A stretch of 64,000 bases of DNA from assembly GCF_018991925.1 (NCBI RefSeq), contig NW_024753828.1:5370339-5434338 (forward strand), read 5' to 3'. The stretch's first letter is position 1. Each line of letters begins with the position of its first letter. This stretch comes from Homarus americanus. Taxonomy: Eukaryota; Arthropoda; Malacostraca; Decapoda; Nephropidae. The translations under genes were made by a program, and so were the position numbers. Under the pieces are notes generated by a model. That model worked only from the letters and a program-made list of their open reading frames with translations. It was not told where the DNA came from and ran no database searches. Positions 13,278 to 32,101 of the stretch are shown here, in pieces.

Positions 13278-15110
13278 GCCAGGTCTTGTATACATTCACC
13301 AATAAATTTCATAAAGTTAAATTTATAGAGAACTGAAGAATGGTGCCACAAGAGAATATTTACAGCTGAATGCGTTCATCAATGTTTCACACCCACCAAT
13401 CAATTCATTTAGTATAAGATCAGTTACAGCTAAAGTTTGACTTACAGAGTGCTGAGGGGCATAGTGTTACATTGATGGATTGTAGAGATTAATTTTACAT
13501 CGAGGTTTTGGCATTGCAACCAAGAGGCCGACCACAACAAAGGCTCAGTTTGATGTCACCAGTTAAACTTTTGTATTACACTAGAACTTTCTACAGCATG
13601 ATACTTTACTTACTTCACTTATAGCTATATTCAGCTTGTAGTTTAAACACACCATGAATGCAGTGTCATTAGATTCGTGTAAATATTGTTTTTACTGTCC
13701 ACATGTCAAATAAAATGTAATTTTTTCTGCTGAAACTGTCTTAAGAGAAAAACGCCATTGCTACTTATAATGTCTTTCATCAAGGAATCTAATGCAACAA
13801 GTTTCAGCGCTATCAGAAAACTTTTTATTTATATTTTTTAACTTTCATTATCATGACCTCCCAAAAAGGTTCAGTACATTCAGAACACTTGCTACTCAAA
13901 AGCCCAAACCGTTTTACTATTCAGCCAAATCTAGAGCACAACACACCACCTGATACCCAACACCATTCCATTGCTTTCAGTTTATTTATCCTGGCGCCTT
14001 AAGGATAAAAAGGACTTTTTATAAATGAATTTAAAAAAGGTTAAAACCCCTACAAAAGCAAAATACTGCATATATGCAGCCTTGATCAATGTTACACTTG
14101 TTGAAAAACACCAGAAAACTGAGTGTAGCAACAAGAACAAAGGGAATTAAAAATTTAACGAGTACACTTGCCTAACATATTAATAGCCATGGATTACTTA
14201 CAGATTACATGAAACTGGTTGAACTAACCTCCCTAACACACCACTAGCTTCTGAAGGAGTGAGGAGTCAAGTATGCACAACGCTTATCAAAAGTAACAGT
14301 TCACATAGCCAGATGCAGGTTTTCATGATCAATTCATCACTTTTTACCTTGGGCTTAGATATTATATGCCTTACTTGCAAAATTATGATTACCCTAAAAA
14401 CTACCAAATTTTGCACTACCACCAACAAAGCACCATTTACCCTAAACTAGGGTAATTAACCCTAAAGTGGAAGCCCTGGAGCCACAATCAATAACTCACA
14501 GAGGGTCTATCTTGGTACCTCCCAAAATCATCTCTAGTACCCCTAGTTAAGAAATACCAATATATATCAACCTAATTTATCCATGATTTTTGGTCATATT
14601 TAATGGAGATATGCTTCACTAAATCACTGGCAGTGGTACAGGAACACAAGCAGGGTTATTCCAATACCTCACAAACACCTTCAGGGATGAAGTGTTAATT
14701 TAGCTAAGGTTAAGATGGGTGTGGAGTAAAATCATCTGAAAGCCATGATGGTAACAAATAAGACGAAGATGCACAATTGAGGTAAATGTATGTTAGAGGA
14801 GAAAATCAAACTAAATCATAAATTCCTCTGCATAGATATTATTCACAGCTTAAAATATAATTTGTTTTCATAATACATTGCACAACCAACATACCTTAAT
14901 GTATACAAGACCTTGCCACCCAACACACTCGTGTTACTGTCGCATTACTGTGGGTTAGTAACATAAATTTTATGATTAGGTCTTATGGACTATGAACATG
15001 AGATCAGTAATTTAGTAGACATAATCCAACTGGGAGCACACATAATGGACTCCATTGTAAGAGATTGTAAATACATTTGTAATATACATATAATTACATT
15101 GATATATATA
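13278..15110. other. AT-rich sequence without recognised genes
   Basis: No exon, RNA gene or element boundary recognised. Short palindromic ACCCTAAACTAGGGT near 14440. Confidence 0.5.
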
Positions 15111-15114
15111 TATA

Positions 15115-15931
15115 CAGTGGTCCCTCGGTTAACGAGCACAATCCGTTCTAGAAGGTTGCTCGTTAACCGAAACCATTGTTTCAATGGGTTTTTGGGTTAT
15201 TGGTTCTAGCTCACCGAAAATTGCCTAAATTCAACAAAAAAGGTAGAAAAGTACAGTTACTTTGAGGTGTGTATGTAGAAGGCTCCTGGATGATGATGAT
15301 GATGGGAATTAGAATGGGGGTGGAGGAGAAGGGAGAAGAGAAGGCATTGGGGTGGAAGAGAAGTCACCCCATGGCGCCATTTCATCCATAAAGTTTTAGT
15401 TCTCTTGGTGCAATTCAAGATTATTTTCTTTAAATCAACACTGCACTGCATTATATATTGTCAATATGTAAAATAAATTTCAAAATGACCAATAATTTGC
15501 TTGCAAAAACAGAAAAAAAGCATTTAGTTGAAGAGTCTCAAGCAAGATGTTACCTCCACTGAAAAGACAAAGACTGACGCCTGTATGGTGTGTTGTGAGG
15601 CTGGATGGCACGCATAAAACTAGTTTCATTACCTTCAATTATGTTCAATAATTGTTAAAACGAGTAAAAAATTTAATATTAAACTTTTAAAATTATTGAA
15701 TAGTATAAACTTCTTCATATTTGCTAAAATGGTAAGGAATTTAAGCCCTAGAACCGATTACTGTATTGGCGGACTAATACTACAGCTGGTGGACCGCCAA
15801 ATGCAAGCGAAATCATGTTCAGGTTGGCTCGTAAGAAACTCGTTAATCAAGGGATTGCTCGTTAACCGAAGTTAAGAATCTTATGGAAGGTAACTCGTTA
15901 ACCGAGGCGCTCATTAACCGAGGGACCACTG
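15115..15931. mobile_element. Tigger/pogo-like element, 817 bp
   Basis: TIR CAGTGGTCCCTCGGTTAACG at the left and its inverted copy (ending AACCGAGGGACCACTG) at the right, with TA on both sides. Sub-terminal GCTCGTTAACCGAA blocks are inverted too. No transposase recognised inside. Confidence 0.88.
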
Positions 15932-16935
15932 TATATATATATAAAGTTCAAAACAATACACAGTATTATGTTAGATTAGAGTACTTTGTGTACATTTATA
16001 CACACAAGTGCAAATATTGCCAATATCATACAGGACCTGGATTCTTGAAGGTTCTCATGTTGATCTTTACTCCTAACAAACCCTAGAACTTATCTAATGG
16101 ACTCATTAAAGCGACAACACAAAATATAACAAAATGGCAATGAAAAAGCACCATGACTTTACCATAACTCCATTAGTTCTCCAATACTCAGTTACTAGGG
16201 AAACACTGTTCAGCATTTGTAAATCTGAGAATCTAGACCTAAGCATTTCCTGTATCTTCATACAATCCTGAAATAATTTATAATATACTTCACATATCCC
16301 ATCTTTGCATTATTTAACAAAATATTACTTTTACCTTCCAATAATTTGCAAAATAATAGCTTACTGCTTTTGGGGGTAAAAATCACATGTGTAAAGAATG
16401 AGCAAGGCGATGAAGTGTTATTTACATAAACCAGTATAGATGGCATTAAAATTATCCATGCAGTTTCATTCTCATCTTCTTGCCAACTGATTAATTAGGC
16501 TAAATGATGTCAGCATTTTTCCAAGTTACTTTAACAGCTTCTTGCTTCTATTTAACATGTAACGTTAACAGAGGATTTTACCCCTAAGACCATCAGACAC
16601 TACTATGCTCAACAAAACTGCTGCAACATATTTTCATCCATACTGATGCACTACACTTCACTCTCAAATCCCAAGCCAACACTATGATGTTTGTGCAATG
16701 TTACATATATAAATACATCCCTGGAAATTCCAAGATACAGTATTAAATATTAATCACATTATTTTTTTAAAACTTGAGCCCAGATGTTTGGGATCTAAAC
16801 ATTAAAAAAGGCAGGCAAAGAGACAAATAAATAATGTTTCACAATAGGCAAACTATTACCTAAAAAGGGCACTATCAAACATCAGGTAATATTATGACTG
16901 GTGGCATAAATTGTTGGTTTTTAGTAATTTTCTCG

Positions 16936-17480
16936 ATTGAAACTTTGTCTCCTCTCTAAGACATGGTGTGAACAAATCAGTAGATAATGTAAATATTGGC
17001 TGCATGTGACTTCTTTTAATTACAGCATAAAAAATTTCATTCTTTAATGTTTGCCTTCTTTTATAAAAAAACATATACAGAAGAATAGGTGCACTTAATA
17101 GTCACATTACCTGAAATTTCATCTCCTGGCAAAAAGAAAATGCTGGAAGTTCAATTACTGCTTTCACACAACTAGATGTTTTGTTTATTCACAAAACAAA
17201 ACCTTTGCCTCCTGTCAAAGAGAAACTGAGATAAATGCTGTACTATATTGTGCAAGCAGTGGCTGCACATGACATTTTCTTTTACATATTTTCACACCTC
17301 AAACTTTGCTTCCATTCAGAGAAATTAATACAAAACAATACTGTAGGTGCACTTATTCCTTGCAAAAAAAAATTTAAATTCTCAAAATGAAATCTCCGTC
17401 TCCTGTCAGAGACGTTAAAACAGAAAGACACTGTATTAAAAATAATGAGTAAAATGGCCAAAATTGCCACATTAAACAGA
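16936..17480. repeat. Old tandem array of about 90-bp units
   Basis: A core like ACTTTGTCTCCTGTCARAGA recurs at about 16938, 17114 (weaker), 17201, 17301 and 17391. The sequence between cores (GGCTGCAYRTGACTTCTTTTA; TAGGTGCACTTA) is also shared between pairs of units. Units are heavily diverged. The array lies about 1.6 kb downstream of the Myt1 stop. Confidence 0.5.
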
Positions 17481-19105
17481 AAACAATTTTTTTGGCTTTA
17501 AATCACAAAAATATAAATGTGAGATTTTGTGTGAACATCTGGACTCTATTCATAAATATCTTAATATCATATTAAATGCATCAAAATATTACAAAGAAAT
17601 TTGTTACAAGTATTTACTTGTCAATGCAAAATGCATCTTTTATTCACATTGGTGTTGAAATTTAGGATTAAGACTGTTTGTGGAACCTGTGGATGTGCAT
17701 AAAGAAGACATTCAGTGTGCCTAAATCAAGTACCCAGTACTTTACCATGTCAACACAGAAGACCTGAACATAAACATAAACAATCTCAATGTCAAGAGTG
17801 TTAGGCAGATAAATGAAAGTATTTCCCCAAGATCAAGAATTTTCTGTAGACACAAACACACTTTTCAAAAACCAGTATCATGTCAACATTGAAACCCTGA
17901 AATCATCCCTTAAAGTTGATAATTGTATTACAATATAATGTATTTCATAACAATAGATATTTTAAGACCATCAGAAATATTACGGAAATTAATTTCTTCT
18001 CTGCTGTCTCTTACTATTTAGATCTAATATCATATTTCTAGCACTCTGACTTGGTGGTTTTATGCCTAAAAATTAAATAGTATCTATATAACAGTAGACA
18101 TATTAAAATTTTGACACCAAATATAGTTATACGCTACCTATTTTTGTAACAAGTATAGGTCTATAATAGATATCAGCTTACATGGACAGACAAATAATAT
18201 AATGCACTATTGCAAAGGAACACAGGTTAAAATAATCTTATCCATAGTTTGAAATTCAATGCAGCTGACAAATATATTACAAGCAAGTAGCTGGTTAAAT
18301 ATATTTATTCCTATAAAAAAAAATGGTCAAGAAATGCCCCTTAATGAAGTGAACTGTAGTTACTCATCAAAGAAAATGAACCATATATTTTTTCTCTAAG
18401 ACTCATCAGTGCACTAATTTCTACATCTGTTAACCCATAACATTTGTGGGCAAAGTTCCCAGTTCACTCGAACTAAATAAAATTCCAAAACAACAGCTCT
18501 GACTTATTATTTAATTCTCTGATGCATTAGGATCACTACAGACATTCTACCCAGTGTCCGAGTTTAGACAGGTCATTAAAATGGACTGTTGCTCCTCAAT
18601 GGAAGGAGTGACTGACCTTTGAAACCTGTCCATAACCTCAACCTTGGACACACACATTCATCGGTTAAGGACCAGGCACAAAACATAGGATAGATGGATG
18701 GACGGACAAAGCGGTGACCAATGGCCCCTTACAAACAGTGGTACAAAGAGGAAAAACATAATAATTATTCATTATCGGCAAAAGTTGAAAATAAGTTCTT
18801 AACATTAAACTGAAATTTAATCCTTATAAACAACGACAATTCATTAAATGAAAATAGGTTTGCTTTCCTGACCTCTCCTGAGTTTATCTTCTGAATTGTC
18901 CTTAGTAAAATAAAATTTGCTCATTGTTATCCACCAGAAAAATTGTGACAATACAACTGCACTAGGTAATATGATGGACAACATCAGGTACAAATATCCA
19001 CTAACTAGCATAGTCAGTAATTACCTTATTCTAGCATCTATTTGCATGGTTCAATAATTTTAAAGAATCCTTTGTATTCTAACAAAATAAGCACATCAAA
19101 ATCAA
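17481..19105. other. Myt1 3' flank, possible long 3' UTR
   Basis: AT-rich sequence after the Myt1 stop on the minus strand. The first minus-strand AATAAA I noted is TTTATT at 18304-18309; ATTAAA-type variants lie near 18823 and 18488. The true 3' end is not determined. No other gene seen. Confidence 0.35.
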
Positions 19106-27573
<8,468 letters not shown>

Positions 27574-27601
27574 CTTCGCGGCAAAACAACTTCAAAACAA
27601 A

Positions 27602-27626
27602 CATGGTCAGTGAGCGGCGCATGCGC
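27602..27626 (-). promoter_or_regulatory. NRF1-like palindrome and upstream ATG at the Myt1 5' end
   Basis: GCGCATGCGC at 27617-27626 is a perfect match to the palindromic NRF1 core (YGCGCAYGCGCR), 44 bp upstream of the Myt1 ATG in a locally CpG-containing patch. An extra ATG (27604-27602, A at -3) lies 31 nt before the coding ATG in another frame and would give a short overlapping uORF of 17 codons if transcription starts upstream of it. The TSS is unknown. Confidence 0.5.
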
Positions 27627-28857
27627 AACCCTGGTGAGGCGAGGGACGACGAGCGTAAACTAACTGAGAGAGTACGGCACTATTTTATTTCTTTGGTTGT
27701 GTTGCTTTATTTCCGCCACTGGGTCGTCACTTTACTAAACATTTAACATTATTGTCCCCACTACACTTTTTTATAATAATTTATTCATTGCACATTTTAC
27801 CGGACTGTTTCCAAGCGGCTAACGAGCAGGGATAGATGTCCCGCACTCCACGTCCTATAAACTATAGTCCCACATCTAATACTCTTCAACATTATTGCCT
27901 ATATTATTGGATATTCCTTGATTATCCCTCTGTGAGGATCGTTTTGCCACAGGGAATCATTTATTACACCACTTGGTTGAGCCCGATATTTTAGATGAAC
28001 TTAAGTACACTACCGACAGCTTTCACTGCATCATAATTAGTTAGCTCTCTTCTTATCTATTTTTTTTATCTTTCTGCGGTATCTACTTTTCCTTTCGTCT
28101 GTGTTTGTGTGTATCATTTTTTTTCTTTATTTCTCTCACTCAAGGAGGATACTGAACAGACGACTATCAATTGTTTTCGCGTAATGGACATGTTAAATTA
28201 TTACCACGAATATGACCGTGGCAGGTATTTTTATTAATTTTCAGACGACATGAACCAACACGACCTACTGTGACCTTAAAAAAATTACCTTGAGATTGTT
28301 CGGTCAGGTTAAGTTAAATTTTGGTCACCTTCATGTAAAAAGTACCGATAAGTAAATGAATAACAAGTTAACAGTCGTATTCATAGTAAATTTTCCAACA
28401 TTAGCCATCTTTCGCGGTTACCATGACAACGGCCAACAACACATGGCCGTCAGCAGAACCTGTTGATGTCGTGCGTCAATAATGCCAGCTTAATACAATC
28501 TGTGGTGGCTGGTGGGCGTGTGTCCTCCCCCTACAGCAGAAGCACCGTCTCCTCGTAATCGTTCGCTCCCAGAACCGAAAACAGACAGGAACGTTCCTCT
28601 TCAGTGACAAGGACTGTGATTCTCCGCTGAATAGCCACAGATATAAGAAGAGTGAACTTAATATAGAAAATAAAACTGCCATTTTCAGCCTGAGCGAAGT
28701 ACAGCCGAAAGGTCAGCATCTGTGGGTCTGTTCTTATCTTTTTACATTTAATTTTTGCTCCTTAATATTCTCTTCCGTCACAACAAGAACACTTATGTTG
28801 ATTTTGAGGCGATAGACAACTACATATTTTTTATAGATAAAAATATTTTCATTCATA

Positions 28858-28968
28858 AGAATCATCATACAAGTTCACATTGGCTCAGCATGGACATTAT
28901 ACAGTATAGGACAAATGCATGTAGTAGTATACAATTAGTTGATTTCACTAAGGATAGCCCAATAAAGC
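28858..28968 (+). repeat. AAGTTCACATT dispersed repeat, copy 4
   Basis: ATACAAGTTCACATTGGCTC, a middle section, then AAGGATAGCCCAATAAAG. Confidence 0.5.
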
Positions 28969-31381
28969 CGTTCAAGGGTTACTTCCACGGGTCCTGGACG
29001 GTGTTAAATATTAGCAATTCAGATAAATTTACATGACGGTGTTGTACTATTTGGGTTAAAAAATTTAATGCGTTCACTGGGAAAAGGATAGACGGTCCTG
29101 GGTCAACATATTATGGCGGGAAATTTTTATTAATTTTTCCAATTACACCTAAAAGACTACAGACTCATCAGAAAACATGTGGCCTATCACAACGTAAGTA
29201 ACGTCACAATCTATCAATAGGTTAAAGCTGGCCAAAGGTGTTGGTGTAGCCTAGTAGTTATTAAATAATGGCGTACGCTTCATAATTTGGGAATAAACAC
29301 CAAGGTATAGATTTTTCAAAGGGTTGTACGAATAATTGGTCCTTATTAATGAATAGCCTAAACTGGTTGAGACTGTAACTTTACGATATAACTTATTTTT
29401 ACCACTAATTCGGACACAAAATTAGGGTCGAGTCTTTCCAAAGATTATGTACGTTACTGTAATTTTATTCTCAACCGATATGAAGTAAACGTATCTATTT
29501 ATGACGTCTCGGTGTAATTTTCATTTCATTTTGGTCGTTACTTTTGTTCTCGAGGAAATCACTTGTTTACAGTCTTACATCTCCAAATATAAGAAATAGT
29601 CTACTTTGGAGTCTTGGAGAAACTGAGCCGAGTTATTGATGAAATTATAGTGTAGTTCCCCTCGTAATTTAGCTCTATGTAAACAAACCTGTGGTGCCAG
29701 TTTTTCATTTTTTTTTTAATATTGGGGCAATTTCTTTAGGCAAAAATATACCTTATATCATACTGGGGTCTATATTATTTTGCTAACCGCTTTTATGCAA
29801 TTTCTGTATACGCAATGAATTCCAAACCATTTTTATCGAAAGAATTTAGTTATTCCCAAAACCAATTTACACCAGCATGAGGAAGCGTTATATAGTACAG
29901 TAATCACGGTGGTCGTTGTTTCGGTATACTAATTTAAAGCTTACGAGGGACATAAAACCAAAATAAACCGAAAAGAATAGAAATGAGCCTGAATCAAATT
30001 AAAGAACAAAAGTGAAACAAAGAAATGAGCTAAAATTAATTATAAAAATGGCGGAAAAAAAGTCCTATTGTTCATTTTGGATTAATATAAAGCAAATGCT
30101 CCAGAATCTACGGTAGGGCGAAATATATGCACACTACTGCTGTACATTCGTGGCCTAGTGATCACGGGGAAACTTAGTGCGTTCAATTTGTCTTTAATTG
30201 TCAATTTCAGCCAATTTATTTTTATAATATTTTTGTTAAGTTAGCTGAGAGGTAAACAGGCGTTGTTCTGGTTTGTTTTTAACGAAGCAAAGTTAAGCAG
30301 AATGGGTGCAGCCACAAAGTATATGCCCGTACTCGGTCAATATTAAGCGCACATGTAAAAAAATAACCACCAAACTTTAGCTCTATGTAAAAATTGTAGT
30401 CGTGCACGGGGAGGGGGCTTTTAGGTGAGCCCCCCCACCTATGTAGACGTACGGGACCATTCGATGGGCTATTTGCATAAACACACCAAACTCCAGTACT
30501 CTATCTTAAATATCGTTGACAAGGAAATAGTTTTGTTTTTGTTTTTTTAATGAGAGGGTGGAGGGAGGCTGCACATTGGGTCCAACCCCCCAAAATTCCA
30601 CCGTGACATTGTTCTATAAAGGTATTAAGGAGAGCACTTAAGCCATCGAAAGCAAGTGTATTTTTTTTTTGCCATAATGCTTCAACTTCCGTTGTTATTA
30701 AAAGCCGTTCATTGATTCTTTGTATCCTCAGCCAACAACTTTTTCACGTTTCACATAAATCGAAATATATCATTTGACTACAACAAAACCTACCTCACGT
30801 GACTGAACTTTGAGAGGTCTTAGTTATATCAACTGAAAAATACATGAACTATCAGGTACCACAGCAAATAAATGTACAAGAAAACGCACCTGCCTACACA
30901 AACACACACAGACAACTACAAAAAAATTCTAATGATTTGTCTGCAGGCAGGGTCTGCTAATTCAGGGCCACAAGGGTCTAGTTACAGATACATAGTTGTT
31001 AATATGTCTATGGGTTCACGGTTGAATAGCCTGGCTGTCTGTGTAACTCTCGCGGCTGCGTTAGTGTTACATACACACGTATAAGTAAGTGTGCAATGTT
31101 TTAAACATCTCCATCAAGCTTTGTGTACGGTACCCCACACACGTATCGATCACCGCAGCAGAACACCTTTAACTAAGACAACATCATTTTAATATAGATG
31201 CCACCGAAGCTCTCTACCAACACGTACTGTACACACTATACTGTGTTACTGGCGGAAGTTCTTGTCTCTTTTAGGGTCTTTTTATGTACTGTATTACTTT
31301 ATGATGGATTGTAGTGTTGTCATTATATATTATAGTGTGTATATATGATAAGTTACAGGCCCGTCTTTAGGCTCCTTATTA

Positions 31382-31384
31382 GTG

Positions 31385-31430
<46 letters not shown>
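31382..31430. repeat. (GTA)n microsatellite
   Basis: About 16 GTA units. Confidence 0.95.
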
Positions 31431-31432
<2 letters not shown>

Positions 31433-31849
31433 TTATGTTTCTTGTTCTCATTATCATTATCGATGCTCTTTCAATACCGTGATTGGTATTGTTTTTATTA
31501 TAATTGTTTATAATAATTCTTCTCTGGCAGGTGGCTCGGCACACGCCTACAGGTAACTAATATCGGGCGACAACGTAGACTGTAGATAGATACCTTTAAA
31601 AGCTTTCCCATTATTCTGAAAATTATAGACACATGCCCTGATTCATGATCTATTTTGGTCTTCCCTCAAAGTAAGAATGTGAAAGCATTTTTGCTCCCAT
31701 ATAAATATTCCTCTTTAGACTGTAACAACAAAGACAAGACTTCCTTATGCATAAAACGTCGGAAAGACTGAGTTTTAGCGCTAAAAGATCACAACATGTG
31801 AGACAATAATGACAAGATGTTGAGTCGTAATAACGGGGCGTCGGGGCTA

Positions 31850-31871
31850 CCCGCCAAAATTACGCGGGAAA
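31850..31871 (+). promoter_or_regulatory. Paired E2F-like sites just upstream of PACRG
   Basis: CCCGCCAAAA (31850-31859) and GCGGGAAA (31864-31871) are both close to the E2F consensus (TTTSSCGC on either strand). They lie 15-36 bp before the ATG in a short GC-rich patch. They may lie in the promoter or in the 5' UTR. Confidence 0.35.
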
Positions 31872-31885
31872 TTTAGCCGCCACCA

Positions 31886-32101
31886 ATGACGTCACTACAA
31901 CAGCAAAGTCCGGCGGTGCGCCGTGGGCGTGCCAGGGGCAGATCACAGAGCCAACCCGCATCTACACGCCCATTATCCATTACACCCCACAACAACGGCC
32001 ACACCACGCCCGCGAGTGTAGGGAATCGTACAGGGAGGAAGGAGTGGACTATACACGGCGTGAGCACCAGAAGGCACCACTCCGCACAGCCAGACCCAAA
32101 G
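31886..32101 (+). CDS. PACRG: PACRG coding exon 1 (variable N-terminus)
   Basis: 72 codons, [20 protein letters not shown] onward, rich in Arg, Ser, Pro and His. Donor CAAAG/GTACAG, phase 0. There is no homology to the conserved core, so the assignment rests on the strong Kozak context, the donor and the frame match with exon 2. It could instead be a non-PACRG upstream ORF. Confidence 0.65.

Larger units (their letters stand above)
27627..31780. other. Myt1-PACRG interval without recognised genes
   Basis: About 4.2 kb between divergently transcribed genes (Myt1 minus, PACRG plus). Includes dispersed repeat copy 4 and the GTA microsatellite. CAAGCGGCTAACGAGC near 27813 also occurs at 42550 in LINE-derived sequence. 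Confidence 0.5.
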
